Shown: piece by piece, positions 41,251 through 50,874 of the stretch
How positions within the stretch are numbered: position 1 is the stretch's first letter
Layout: every line of letters starts with the position of its first letter
Assembly (NCBI GenBank): GCA_050949085.1
Contig: JBMNFB010000001.1
Span: 558,001 to 622,000, forward strand
Direction of reading: 5' to 3'
Length of the DNA: 64,000 bases
Origin: JBMNFB01 sp050949085
Lineage (GTDB): Bacteria > Bacillota > UBA994 > UBA5500
Translations under genes and position numbers: made by a program
The notes under the pieces: generated by a model
The model's input: only the letters and a program-made list of their open reading frames with translations
Told to the model about the DNA's origin: nothing
Databases searched by the model: none

Positions 41251-44200
41251 AATTCTCTTCTCCCCTTTCAGCCTTGACCAGGCGCGATACTTGCTGACGA
41301 TACTCCTCCAGCACGCAGTGGTCACCTGTCGCAGTGTCCAGAACCAGGTCACCGATCACATCGAGAGCCACCGCATTGATCTCGTCGACAACCAGCTCCG
41401 GCAGCTGGCCCTGCTCCTGACACCAGGCCGGGAAGGCAGCCGGATCGGTAGCCAGCACCAGCAGTGCCGCCACCTGCTCAGCTGTAAGTGTACCCTCCAG
41501 CACTTCCCACGCATCTGACGGGGGGGCACTAGCGGCGTCCATGGCTCCTTCGGAAGTAGTTGGTGGCAGCTCGGCCTTGCGCAACCAGGCGTCTGCCGGA
41601 GGCGGTGCCTCCGCCGGCTCGCCGTCGCAGCTGGACAGCAACAGGCTGCGCACTTCATCCGACTGGCGGGCGATATCCGCCACGCGTGTCGCGTCAATAA
41701 TCACGCGGGGTGGCCGTCTCGGCGGCCTGGGCCTGCGCAACGCGGCTTCAATCACCCGGGCGAGCTCGTTGTCCAGATGGTAGCTGCGCAGGCGTCCGCG
41801 CCACCGCTCCTGATCTCGCAGGACGTTCTCCACATGTTTGACCACTCCGGTTAGTAAGGCCCGCAGATGCACCTGCTCGCTGTAGGGAAGCGCACTGCCC
41901 AGGTTGATGTAATGGGTAGGCGAGGCATATGGAACGTTGGCCAGTGGCAACCGACGTACCAGTCGATAGCGATGCGGGCGGAAATAGGCCCACATCCCAG
42001 CTCGATGCTCCTGCTCAAACCAGGCGTCCACCTGGGGCAACACCGCCATTACAGCTCGCTCCAGACTAGACCGATGGCCTTCCTGGCAGAACCTGCTACG
42101 CTGCAGCTGATAATCAATCAAGCGTTCCACCATGGAGAACGTCAGCGGCGCTCCCGACTGTTTCAGGCAATCCTTGAGGAGCAGATCGAAATACGGGACT
42201 GCAACCCCCAGCTCCAACGCTTCGCGATACGGCTGCAATGGGTCCAGTGGACATCCATTGACAAGCAGGTAGTCGCTCAGCAGGCCAGGCAAGCTGTTAT
42301 CCAGAGCAGGAAACTTGTGCCGATAAGCGAGCCAGAGACGATGCAGCTGTGCATATCCCTCGGCCACATCTGCGACGCCAAAGCCGTTGATCAACTCGTA
42401 GACGAAAAGCATGATGTAATCCAGTCCGGTAGGCGGAAAGCTCTCCCGTCGCACCTGATCCCGCCAATACAGGTACCAGTTCAGCTGACGTCGGCTCATG
42501 CTGACATAGCTTGGCCGGGGCTGATAGTACTCTACGAATTCACAGGGTTGGGCCCGGCGGTTCACCAGCGCCGCAGCGTCAGCCAGGAAGCGTGATGTCT
42601 CATAATTGTACGGGACAGGGTAGCTCGACTTGGCGCGGACTATTGGGTCGCTCTCCTCGGTTCTCGACCCGTAGGCTGAGGTTAGTTGCCAGGGCAGCTC
42701 ATTGGGATTGCGGATCAGGTGCCGCCAGAGGAGATGGGGCGAGCCTGCCTCCTCGATCTCAAAGAGGATGGAGAACGCTTCCCGGGCCGGCGTCCGTTGA
42801 CGAAAACTCAGGTCAGCAAACAATCCGACAAACAAGACGCGCTGCAATCGACTTAAGTTGGTGAACAGCCGCGTCGACCGCGACTTGATCAGCTCATCCG
42901 CGTTGAAACAGCAGACAACGTCCCATTGAATCTGCTGCAGGTCCGGGCACTCCTCCAACGCCGCCGGCGTGGCAGCAACCAGGCCTGGCCGGCTCTGATC
43001 CAACCGCTGTCTGTTATCGAGCCGCGTTATCTGCAGGAAGTCTGACAGTTTGCACACGTAGTTCAGGACGGTTTTCGTGCCCACGAGTAAGATACGGGCA
43101 TCGCTCTGCTGGTTAGAATACGTGCAGAGGAACTCCATTAACGCCTGCCCATACTCGTGCACCGTTCCCACCAGACCGCCAGGCAGGCCCCACTGCCGTA
43201 GAAAACACAGGTGTTCCAGCGCGCCCTCTTTGCCCCTGCCTGAAGGTAACTCGGGCGGACGCAGCTGCAGTTTCCATGGTCCCTCCAGTCGCGGTGAGCC
43301 ACCCCACAACACTTCCTGCGGGGTCATCGATACCGGGTCCAGTGCGCTCCCATCGGCGGCGCGACCGTAGCCGGCTAGGCCTGCGGCCAAGGCAGTTTCT
43401 TTGGGGATCCAGCCGGCAGGCAGGCGAAGATATTCTCGCGCATCAGCCATCTGCTCAGATAGGCTGCCTGCAGTGACCGAGCAGTCAGGAATGCAGAACA
43501 TCGGTACGGCCTGCACCACACCGATACCGCGGTGCTCCTCCCGGCAGGCCACTAATTCCAGTCGCCCCTGAGACTGAAACACCGCATGCATTCGAGCTAA
43601 CAATTGCTGATGATCCAGAAGGCAGCGCCGTCCCCAGACGCCAATATACTGCAGGAAGCTGGGGATGGATTCTCCCTCTAGTCGAACCGAGGTCTGCGCA
43701 TCATCCACCCACTGACCCAGTTGCTCGGGACTGAATCCTGGCCGCAGTCGCCTTCCTGTGCAGACAACGCCAGTGAACCCAGGGATTTCTCTCACTGACC
43801 CTGCCTCTGTCAACCACTCTACTGACAGGTGTGCAGCCTGCTCCGTCACTGTCTGCACCTCGAATACGACGGCTGGCTCAGATGAATACGTGAGCTCGGA
43901 GCTAAAGGGCCAGCCGCGCCGCTGCCACTCGTTTATGACCTGCTGCAGAAACGGCAGTAGCTCTTCGCCCTCAATACAGCTCTTCTTCAGCCAGTTCTCA
44001 TCCTCAGCCGCAGGGGCTGGCAGTTGAAAATAGATGCCCGGGCCGACCAACCACCCGTCGCCTGCGTACTGCCAATCCCCCTCCCGCCTCAGGCATCGCG
44101 TCGAGTCACTCCATCGGTATTGAATCGGGCCAATATCCGGCAGTGGTAGCTTGCGCAAGCTCGCTACCTGGGGAGTCAAGCTGAGACCCAGGTCAGGATC

Positions 44201-44494
44201 CAAACCGGCCTGAAAAATGGCCTGAACCGCCTCCAGCTTAGCCGGTGGCACCCGCAGTGCCCCATCCTGTTCGCCTAACATCGCTAATAGCCAATCAGCC
44301 GTCTTGAAGCGCCGGGCCAGAGCGCTCAAGTTCGTGAGGAAGCCACCGCTGTAGGACGTAAGCCAGAATGCTCCGTCTTCCCCCCGGTGTAGCTTCAGGC
44401 GATAGGCTCCAATGCTCGAGCACTCCCCTAGGCCTCCAGTTCTGGCCTTGTTATTTGAGTCTTCTATGACACAGTCCAGATCACTTATTGACAT
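41240..44494 (-). CDS. TerB-N/TerB-C protein with degenerate SNF2-like core, 1084 aa
   Basis: Large protein heading the operon. Residues about 1-430 have no recognised domain. About 435-600 resembles the first RecA-like lobe of SNF2 helicases (ARILLVGTKTVLNYV, WDVVCCFNADELIKSRSTRL, RVLFVGLFADLSF), but GKT and DEAH are replaced (GGLVGTVHEYG, FNADEL), so ATPase activity is doubtful. About 650-840 matches TerB-N (YVSMSRRQLNWYLYWRDQ, YIMLFVYELINGFG). About 950-1075 resembles TerB-C (VIIDATRVADIARQSDEVRSLL). Such proteins occur in Ter-type stress and anti-phage modules. Function here is unproven. Confidence 0.72.
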   Translation of the reverse strand: MSISDLDCVIEDSNNKARTGGLGECSSIGAYRLKLHRGEDGAFWLTSYSGGFLTNLSALARRFKTADWLLAMLGEQDGALRVPPAKLEAVQAIFQAGLDPDLGLSLTPQVASLRKLPLPDIGPIQYRWSDSTRCLRREGDWQYAGDGWLVGPGIYFQLPAPAAEDENWLKKSCIEGEELLPFLQQVINEWQRRGWPFSSELTYSSEPAVVFEVQTVTEQAAHLSVEWLTEAGSVREIPGFTGVVCTGRRLRPGFSPEQLGQWVDDAQTSVRLEGESIPSFLQYIGVWGRRCLLDHQQLLARMHAVFQSQGRLELVACREEHRGIGVVQAVPMFCIPDCSVTAGSLSEQMADAREYLRLPAGWIPKETALAAGLAGYGRAADGSALDPVSMTPQEVLWGGSPRLEGPWKLQLRPPELPSGRGKEGALEHLCFLRQWGLPGGLVGTVHEYGQALMEFLCTYSNQQSDARILLVGTKTVLNYVCKLSDFLQITRLDNRQRLDQSRPGLVAATPAALEECPDLQQIQWDVVCCFNADELIKSRSTRLFTNLSRLQRVLFVGLFADLSFRQRTPAREAFSILFEIEEAGSPHLLWRHLIRNPNELPWQLTSAYGSRTEESDPIVRAKSSYPVPYNYETSRFLADAAALVNRRAQPCEFVEYYQPRPSYVSMSRRQLNWYLYWRDQVRRESFPPTGLDYIMLFVYELINGFGVADVAEGYAQLHRLWLAYRHKFPALDNSLPGLLSDYLLVNGCPLDPLQPYREALELGVAVPYFDLLLKDCLKQSGAPLTFSMVERLIDYQLQRSRFCQEGHRSSLERAVMAVLPQVDAWFEQEHRAGMWAYFRPHRYRLVRRLPLANVPYASPTHYINLGSALPYSEQVHLRALLTGVVKHVENVLRDQERWRGRLRSYHLDNELARVIEAALRRPRPPRRPPRVIIDATRVADIARQSDEVRSLLLSSCDGEPAEAPPPADAWLRKAELPPTTSEGAMDAASAPPSDAWEVLEGTLTAEQVAALLVLATDPAAFPAWCQEQGQLPELVVDEINAVALDVIGDLVLDTATGDHCVLEEYRQQVSRLVKAERGEENYGN

Positions 44495-44798
44495 ACTCCT
44501 AGCCTTCCCCCATTCCTCTGGCGAACGACGGGGCCGTTGTTCGTTGCCCTGCCGCAGACCCGCGAGTCCAATAGCAGAGCAAAAGGCATGTTGGCCTGCC
44601 TATCTTTCATAGATTTGCCATAAGACTGACGAATTCCTCCCTTAGAGTTCAGTTTCACTCGCCCGGACTAATCTCTGTAGGGGTGACTCAGCCCGTAGCC
44701 GGGAACAAGCTTCGCCAGGATCCCTGATCAAGAGGAGAAGCTGTTGCAGCAGCGAAGTAGGATACTGGGGCAAACAAAAAAACATCGAGGTGATCAAC
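44495..44798. other. Intergenic stretch between divergent genes
   Basis: About 300 bases between the TerB-type operon and the second MATE gene. It must hold both promoters, but no clear -35/-10 pair was found. No gene seen. Confidence 0.5.
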
Positions 44799-46199
44799 TT
44801 GTCGGTAGAGACAGCCGCTCTAAGGGATCCGGACGCCATCACACTGCCGGAGATGCGCAGTAAGATATTTCGAATGGTCTGGCCGGTCACGATTGAGAGC
44901 ATACTGCAGATGGCCGTGAGTATGGTCTCATCCGCTTTGCTCGGCCATGTCAGCTCTGTCGCTGTTGGGGCTGTCGGGCTGGGACGCCGCGTAACACAAC
45001 TGGTCTGGGGTGTCTTCGCAGCCATTGGCACTGGTACTACGGTCATGGTGGCCCGGTCAGTGGGAGCGGGCGATCGAGCCGAAGCCGGTCACTATGCTGA
45101 GCAGGCCTTTTTTCTAACATTGGGCCTGGTGCTCACCTTTGCCTGTATCGCCTTTGCTTTTGCGGAGCCGTTGCTGGTGCTACTCTATGATGCCGCCGGA
45201 GATCTGCTCCAGGCTGGCACTCTCTATCTACGCATCGTCGTCTGGGGCGTGCCTTTCATGTCTGTAATGCAGGTTACCAGTGCTATCATGCGGGGGGCCG
45301 GTAACACCAGGGTCCCGATGCTGGTCGCCATGGTTATCAACATCATCAACGTTGGCCTTAGTTACGTCCTGATCTTCGGTAAGTTGGGCTTGGAGCCGAT
45401 GGGGATTGCAGGGGCTGCCTGGTCGCAGGTAATTTCTCAGGCGGCAGGTGCTTGTCTCGCCTTGTATATCATGCTCTATCGTCAGAAAGACATCTCCCTT
45501 GACCTGGCTGGGTTCCGCTTCTCCAGCTTCAAGGTGCGGGCCGTCCTCAGCATCGGGGTTCCCACGGCGGCTGAGCATATCTTCATGCAGCTGGGGCAGA
45601 TCCTGCTGACGAGTCTTGTCGTCAGCTTTGGCACAGTAGCTCTGGCAGCGCATCAGCAAGGGATTACGGCTGAGTCCTTGTCCTATATGCCTGCCGTCGG
45701 CTTTGGTGTCGCCGCCACAGCCTTTGTCGGCCAGAGTATGGGAGCCGGGTCAGTCAAACTAGCCGAACGCTATGTGCGCGAGCTGGCAAGGTGGAGCATG
45801 ACACTAACCGCCTTTACCGCCTCTCTGCTCATTTTTCTGCCGCGCCAAATCTTTGGCCTTTTGAGCAGCGATTCGGCCGTCATTGAACTGGGAGTCTTCT
45901 ACCTGATCGCCACCGGAGTCGCCCAGATCCCGCAACAGCTGTCAGGTGTCCTGAACGGAGCGCTGCGAGGCGCCGGGGATACGAAGGCACCGATGGTGAT
46001 TGGTGCCCTGGGGCTGTGGGGGGTGCGCTTACCGCTGTCCTACTTCCTGGCTCGTGCGGTGGGCTGGGGTATCAAGGGAGTCTGGATAGCCATGACTATC
46101 GACCTCTTTGTCCGCTTCTCCCTTAGCCTGACTCGTTTCCTGCGAGGACGCTGGAAGGCGAACCTGGCCGAGATCCTCCATAGTCACACAGCCGGCTGA
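44799..46199 (+). CDS. MATE family efflux transporter (second copy type)
   Basis: About 466 aa, twelve membrane helices, MATE fold. Landmarks: SALLGHVSSVAVGAVGLG, SAIMRGAGNTRVPM and GALRGAGDTKAPMV. TTG at 44799 is favoured over GTG at 44790 because GAGG lies 8 bases before the TTG and overlaps the GTG. Exports drugs or metabolites driven by ion gradient. Not closely similar to the pump at 26921. Terminator follows. Confidence 0.93.
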   Translation: MSVETAALRDPDAITLPEMRSKIFRMVWPVTIESILQMAVSMVSSALLGHVSSVAVGAVGLGRRVTQLVWGVFAAIGTGTTVMVARSVGAGDRAEAGHYAEQAFFLTLGLVLTFACIAFAFAEPLLVLLYDAAGDLLQAGTLYLRIVVWGVPFMSVMQVTSAIMRGAGNTRVPMLVAMVINIINVGLSYVLIFGKLGLEPMGIAGAAWSQVISQAAGACLALYIMLYRQKDISLDLAGFRFSSFKVRAVLSIGVPTAAEHIFMQLGQILLTSLVVSFGTVALAAHQQGITAESLSYMPAVGFGVAATAFVGQSMGAGSVKLAERYVRELARWSMTLTAFTASLLIFLPRQIFGLLSSDSAVIELGVFYLIATGVAQIPQQLSGVLNGALRGAGDTKAPMVIGALGLWGVRLPLSYFLARAVGWGIKGVWIAMTIDLFVRFSLSLTRFLRGRWKANLAEILHSHTAG

Positions 46200-46210
46200 T
46201 CACTTTCCCG

Positions 46211-46256
46211 AAAAAAGAATGGGGAATCGACCGTGGAAAGATCGATTCCCCATTTT
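46211..46256. terminator. Bidirectional terminator between MATE and ZIP genes
   Basis: 13-bp stem AATGGGGAATCGA / TCGATTCCCCATT with A-run before and TTTTC after, so efficient on both strands of this convergent pair. Confidence 0.92.
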
Positions 46257-46269
46257 CTACATAAGGCTC

Positions 46270-47016
46270 TCAACCCATGACAAAGACCAGAATAAATCCC
46301 GCCAGGAGACCCAGGTTTGCTGCATGGCTATGGTATTGGTGTGATTCAGGAATCAACTCATCGCCGACGATGTAGATCATCGCCCCTGCCGCCACCCCCA
46401 GAGCGACAGCGAGGAACGCAGGATTGATGCCAACTAGCAGGTACCCAACAGCGGTGCCGATGGGCGTGACCAGGCCCGCCGCTGTGGTGATCAGGATGAT
46501 GGTCCACCTGTTCACGCCGGCCAAAAACAGCGGTGCCGCCGTGACCATCCCCTCGGGAATATTGTGCAGCGCCAGCCCGAGGGCGATCATCGAGCCCAGG
46601 CCCTCATCCGCTGTATATCCAGCGCCGATGGCAAGCCCCTCCGGCAGATTATGCAACCCGATTCCCAGAGCAAGGAAGATCCCGCAGCGGAGCAGATTCT
46701 GACAGTCCCAATCCAGCCCGCCGCCGTTTAGCCCTTCAGAGGATTGCAGGCTCTTGTGGATGTGCGGCAGCACCAGATCCAGCCCATAGATAATCGCCGC
46801 TCCCAGTGCGATGCCGACGACCGTCAGCCACGTGCCACCCATTTCATAGGCTTCCGGAATCAGGTCGAAGGCGGAAATGGCAAGCATTATCCCTCCTGCC
46901 AGCCCCAGCATCGTTGATAGGAATCTGGTCGAAGGCCGACCGAAGATAACGACCAGTCCTCCGCCCAACCCAGTTGCCAACCCTGCTATCGTGCTAATTA
47001 GTACATAACCCCACAT
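46270..47016 (-). CDS. ZIP family divalent metal transporter
   Basis: 248 aa, about eight membrane helices. Both metal-binding helix motifs are intact: GIGLHNLPEGLAIGAGY and ALALHNIPEGMVTAAPL, as in ZupT. A variable loop around residues 85-100 contains His and acidic residues. Imports zinc, iron or manganese into the cytoplasm. Single-gene unit. Confidence 0.93.
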   Translation of the reverse strand: MWGYVLISTIAGLATGLGGGLVVIFGRPSTRFLSTMLGLAGGIMLAISAFDLIPEAYEMGGTWLTVVGIALGAAIIYGLDLVLPHIHKSLQSSEGLNGGGLDWDCQNLLRCGIFLALGIGLHNLPEGLAIGAGYTADEGLGSMIALGLALHNIPEGMVTAAPLFLAGVNRWTIILITTAAGLVTPIGTAVGYLLVGINPAFLAVALGVAAGAMIYIVGDELIPESHQYHSHAANLGLLAGFILVFVMG

Positions 47017-47161
47017 ATCTCTCCAACTCCTCTGCTGCTGATCGCCGAATGAGAATGAGAATACTTCTCTCTCAGTATAGGCATATCAACTGCAGCGAGC
47101 AAGCATTTCGTCAATAAGAAATCTCGATAGGTTAAAATTACCGTCTTGCCCGAATAGTTCT

Positions 47162-47809
47162 CTAGGGTTTGCCCTGCCGCAGTCGATATAGTTTGTCCAG
47201 TTGCTCCGCAGGGATCGCGCGCGGCTGGCCCAGCGAACGACTGATAGCTGTCAGCTGGGCAAAGAACTCCAGCGATTCCATCCGGAAATGGGCACTAGTC
47301 AGATCAGAGCCTAAGGTCAGTGCGCCATGGTTGGCCAGAAGTACCACATCGTGATCAACCACGAGGGGGGCGATAGACCGAGGCACCTCATCTGTAGAGG
47401 GCGTCGCGTACGGTGCTAGGGCGATAGCCCCCAGGTTGACCACAGCTTCGGCTAGGATCGGCTCGTCGAGGGGTGCCCCCGTCACAGCGAAAGCCGTCGC
47501 ATATGGTGGATGAGCGTGCACCACTGCCTGTACATCAGGCCGCTGCTGATAAACCACCAGATGCATCTTCAGCTCCGAGGAAGCCTGCTGCGTCCCTTCG
47601 AGTCTCCTTCCCCACAGGTCGACTTTCACCAGCATGTCTGGCTGTAGGAAACCTTTACTGAACCCGGTGGGCGTGGTCCAGATCTCGTCCTTACCAACCC
47701 GTACAGAGATATTGCCGTCGCTGGCAGCGATCAGGCCGCGCCAATAGAGGCGGCGCCCGATCTCGCAAATCTGTGCCTTGATAGAGCTTTCGTCTGGCAT
47801 GTTTCTCAC
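47162..47809 (-). CDS. Class II aldolase (L-fuculose-phosphate aldolase type)
   Basis: 215-aa class II aldolase/adducin-domain protein. Zinc ligands in VVHAHPPYATA and LLANHGALTLG; catalytic Glu in ASSELKMH; N-terminal phosphate-site text AASDGNISVRV and TTPTGFSKG. FucA, AraD-like and 5-deoxyribose-phosphate aldolases share this layout, so the substrate (probably a sugar-1-phosphate) is open. Start codon at 47809; divergent from the carboxypeptidase gene. Confidence 0.88.
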   Translation of the reverse strand: MRNMPDESSIKAQICEIGRRLYWRGLIAASDGNISVRVGKDEIWTTPTGFSKGFLQPDMLVKVDLWGRRLEGTQQASSELKMHLVVYQQRPDVQAVVHAHPPYATAFAVTGAPLDEPILAEAVVNLGAIALAPYATPSTDEVPRSIAPLVVDHDVVLLANHGALTLGSDLTSAHFRMESLEFFAQLTAISRSLGQPRAIPAEQLDKLYRLRQGKP

Positions 47810-47921
47810 CCTTCCCTGAAATTGTGCTGCCGCGAGATCAGTTACCCATCCCGCAGGAATCGATTCTTCAAGAGCGAAATAGAGAGTAACTAGGCATTCG
47901 AATGAAAGCGAGGCGAAAACA

Positions 47922-49625
47922 TTGAGCAGAGTGAAGGTAGAGTTTGATCGCTACTACACCTACCAACAACTAACAGAGGCTCTTCAGGAGTTTGCCGCGG
48001 CGTATCCGCAGTTTGCCAGCCTGGATACAATCGGCAAGAGCTACGAGGGGCGTGACGTCTGGGTGATGACCCTCACCAATCAGTCCACCGGTGCAGCCGA
48101 GGACAAACCTGCTATGTACATTGACGCCAATATCCATGCAGGTGAAGTCACCGGCTCGATGGCCGCCCTCCACCTGATCAACCACCTGCTGGGGCAATAC
48201 GATAAGGACGCCAGAATCAAGAAGCTCCTTGACACTCGCACGTTCTACATCTTACCACGTATTAACCCCGATGGGGCCGAGCTATACCTGACGACTCCCG
48301 CACGTCTGCGCAGCAGCGTGCGCCCCTATCCCGACTGGCGCAAGGACGAGGATCCGGCTGGCCTCCATACCGAAGACATCAATGGTGATGGCGATATCCT
48401 GCTCATGCGTCTCAGAGATGATGCTCGCGGGGCCTGGAAGGTGGACCCTGAGGATGAACGCCTGATGGTTGAGCGCACCCCCTGGGACCTGGAGGGACCG
48501 TTCTACCATGTGTTTAGCGAGGGCATGCTGCGCGATGACAACGGCGAACTGGTTCAGGATGTAAAGCTGCCCTTTGAGCCGACGCCCACCAAATATGGCC
48601 TGGATCTGAACCGCAACTTCCCGGCTGGTTACAGCGCCTTGACGCCTGGCTCCGGCCCGTTCCCGCTCTCCGAACCGGAGACGCGCAATCAGGTCGAGTT
48701 CATCAGCCGTCACAGGAATATCGCTGGCGTGTTGCTCTACCATACACACGGTGGCGTGCTATTCCGCCCGCATAGCACCATGCCGGATAAGGACTTCCCC
48801 GGCAACGATGCAGCCATGTTTGAACAGGTCGGTATGCTCGGCACAGAGGTCACTGGTTACCCAGTGGTCTGCTGCTACGGCGATGTCTGGTCAGGCGTGC
48901 TGGACGACTGGTGCTATGAGCAGTTGGGACTGTTTGCGTTCACTCCTGAACTGTGGGACATGATCGGTCGGGCTGCGCCAGAGATGAAGCAGAGAGCCAA
49001 CCGCCGTATGGACTCCAAGGAACGCAGGCAGCTGGAACTGAAACTGCTGCAATGGAACGACCGGGAGCTGGCAGGCAACGGCTTCGTCCGCTGGCATCGG
49101 TTCCAGCACCCGCAGTTGGGTGAGGTCGAACTGGGCGGCTGGCGGGTGAAAGAGGTCACTCAGAACCCACCGCCTCACTTGCTGGAGGCAGAGTGCCATA
49201 AGATTAACCAGTTCGCCCTGCGATACGCATTGGCGCTGCCAGAGGTGCACATCGATGAGGTCCACGTAGAGCAGGTGGGTAACGACGTGTACAGCTTGAA
49301 TGTCGTCGTATCCAACCACGGCTACCTGCCCACCAACATCAGCCACCAGGCCGTTAAGCAGCGCGCCGTGCGGGCTGACTTGATCCAGGTCGAGTTGTCG
49401 CCAGGAATGGTCCTCCATAACTGCGAGGCCAGGCAGTCGCTCGGCTATCTAGAGGGCTATGTTGCGGGGCAACGCGCCTGGTTCTACAGCTTCGGGCCAG
49501 CGGCAAAGAGCACGCGCCGCGCCAGATGGACCATCAAACTGACCAACCCAGAGCAGAACACTGTCACCATCAGGTTGGTCTCCCAGCGCGGCGGAACCGT
49601 AACCCGCCAGGTGGAACTGAAGTAG
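47922..49625 (+). CDS. M14-family zinc carboxypeptidase
   Basis: 567 aa, no signal peptide. Zinc site: His and Glu in ANIHAGEVTGSMAALHLI and His in LLYHTHGGVLFRP; catalytic Glu in FTPELWD; substrate-binding ILPRINPDGAE and LDLNRNFPAGY. C-terminal 120 residues form a beta-rich extra domain (VEQVGNDVYSLNVVVSNHGY) as in many bacterial M14 proteins. TTG start. Removes C-terminal residues from peptides; probably peptide scavenging. A terminator follows. Confidence 0.92.
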   Translation: MSRVKVEFDRYYTYQQLTEALQEFAAAYPQFASLDTIGKSYEGRDVWVMTLTNQSTGAAEDKPAMYIDANIHAGEVTGSMAALHLINHLLGQYDKDARIKKLLDTRTFYILPRINPDGAELYLTTPARLRSSVRPYPDWRKDEDPAGLHTEDINGDGDILLMRLRDDARGAWKVDPEDERLMVERTPWDLEGPFYHVFSEGMLRDDNGELVQDVKLPFEPTPTKYGLDLNRNFPAGYSALTPGSGPFPLSEPETRNQVEFISRHRNIAGVLLYHTHGGVLFRPHSTMPDKDFPGNDAAMFEQVGMLGTEVTGYPVVCCYGDVWSGVLDDWCYEQLGLFAFTPELWDMIGRAAPEMKQRANRRMDSKERRQLELKLLQWNDRELAGNGFVRWHRFQHPQLGEVELGGWRVKEVTQNPPPHLLEAECHKINQFALRYALALPEVHIDEVHVEQVGNDVYSLNVVVSNHGYLPTNISHQAVKQRAVRADLIQVELSPGMVLHNCEARQSLGYLEGYVAGQRAWFYSFGPAAKSTRRARWTIKLTNPEQNTVTIRLVSQRGGTVTRQVELK

Positions 49626-49695
49626 TCTTGAGTCACGTTTCGCTTGATACCTGAGTTTCTGGAGACAGGGGCGCGCTCGAAGGGTGTGCCCTGAC

Positions 49696-49724
49696 AAAGG
49701 GCTCTCGCTGATGCGAGAGCCCTT
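49696..49724. terminator. Bidirectional terminator after M14 gene
   Basis: Perfect 12-bp stem AAGGGCTCTCGC / GCGAGAGCCCTT, 4-base loop, between convergent genes. Confidence 0.88.
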
Positions 49725-49731
49725 GTGTATT

Positions 49732-50874
49732 CTAGCGTCGGTAAACAACCTCGCCGTTAACATAGGTCTTTAAGATGTGGCTGCGAATGGAGAACGGGCA
49801 GCCATCCCAGATGGTGAAGTCAGCATCCTTGCCAACCTCGAGACTGCCGACGCGGTCAGCAACCCCCAGATGCTCTGCAGCCGTCAGGGTATAAGCCCGC
49901 AATGCACCGCCTGCCGTCATGCCGGCTGCATGTGCCATCGCTACAGCGATACTCATGTACTGAATTGGGAAGAACGGATGATCAGAAATCAAGCTTATGC
50001 TGACGCCCGCCTTTTCCAGAATGCCCGCAGTTTCGAAGGAGATAGCCTGTGTCTCGATTTTGGCCCGATGCCAGAAGGACGGCCCGAGGTTGACCGGGAT
50101 CTGCTTCTCCGCGAGAAAATCGGCGATGGAAGCTGCGTCCGTTCCATGCTCAATCTGAACCTTCACTCCGAACTCCTCGCCGATGCGCACCGCAGTGACG
50201 ATATCATCGGCGCGATGAGCGTGAATCCGCAGCGGGACTTCGCCGTTCAGCACGCTGACGAGTGGCTCCCACTTGAGACTCGGCTCGACCTTGCCGCTCT
50301 GCCTCTTCTCCTCATATTCCCTGGCGGCGTACAGCGCGCCCCGCAGCGCTGCTGCAGTTCCCATGCGCGTACCGGGAAAGCGCCGCCGTCGTTGACCATA
50401 GGAACCCTTGGGGTTCTCCCCCAGCGCACACTTCATCCCGCTGTACTCAGTGATGACCATCTCGTCGACAATGGTACCGAACGTTTTCACCACGCACATC
50501 TGACCACCCACCGGGTTGCCGGAGCCAGGAGTAATCTGCACAGTTGTAACGCCGCCCAGCCTGGCATCAGCGAAGCTCTGGTGGCGGGGGTTAATAGCAT
50601 CAAGGGCGCGCACTTCCGGCGTCACCGGATCAGTAGATTCATTGCCGTCGCTGCTGGCGCCACCCTCGCCTTCTCCCCAGAGGCCGACATGGGTATGTGT
50701 ATCGACAAAGCCGGGGATGATCACCTTGCCCTGGCAGTCGATGACCTCAGCCGCCGGAGGCAGCGGCAGTTCCGCCCCAATGGCAACGATCTTGCCAGCG
50801 TCGATGATCAGGGTACCGCGCTCCAATGTCTCACTGCCCACAGGATGAATCTTAGCGTTGACAAATGCTTTCAT
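49732..50874 (-). CDS. Amidohydrolase family protein (copy 1)
   Basis: 380-aa metal-dependent amidohydrolase. Metal ligands: DTHTHVGLW (HxH), HAHRADDIVTAV, EHGTDAASI and ISDHPFFP. N-terminal beta domain VNAKIHPVGSETLERG and closing GKDADFTIWDG are typical of imidazolonepropionase/prolidase-like members. Substrate cannot be told; an N-acyl amino acid or dipeptide fits the neighbouring M14 peptidase. Its start lies 1 base before the stop of the upstream paralog. Confidence 0.88.
   Translation of the reverse strand: MKAFVNAKIHPVGSETLERGTLIIDAGKIVAIGAELPLPPAAEVIDCQGKVIIPGFVDTHTHVGLWGEGEGGASSDGNESTDPVTPEVRALDAINPRHQSFADARLGGVTTVQITPGSGNPVGGQMCVVKTFGTIVDEMVITEYSGMKCALGENPKGSYGQRRRRFPGTRMGTAAALRGALYAAREYEEKRQSGKVEPSLKWEPLVSVLNGEVPLRIHAHRADDIVTAVRIGEEFGVKVQIEHGTDAASIADFLAEKQIPVNLGPSFWHRAKIETQAISFETAGILEKAGVSISLISDHPFFPIQYMSIAVAMAHAAGMTAGGALRAYTLTAAEHLGVADRVGSLEVGKDADFTIWDGCPFSIRSHILKTYVNGEVVYRR

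Noticed and set aside
41251..41352. N-terminal extension of the BrxD-like ATPase
   Set aside because: It overlaps the TerB gene deeply, while ATG 41250 has a good ribosome binding site.
37757..44494. Complete BREX locus
   Set aside because: No PglX methyltransferase, PglZ, BrxC/PglY or BrxA/B gene is present beside the three genes.
44495..44798. Guanidine (ykkC) or other riboswitch before the MATE genes
   Set aside because: The conserved blocks of those classes were not found in either MATE upstream region.
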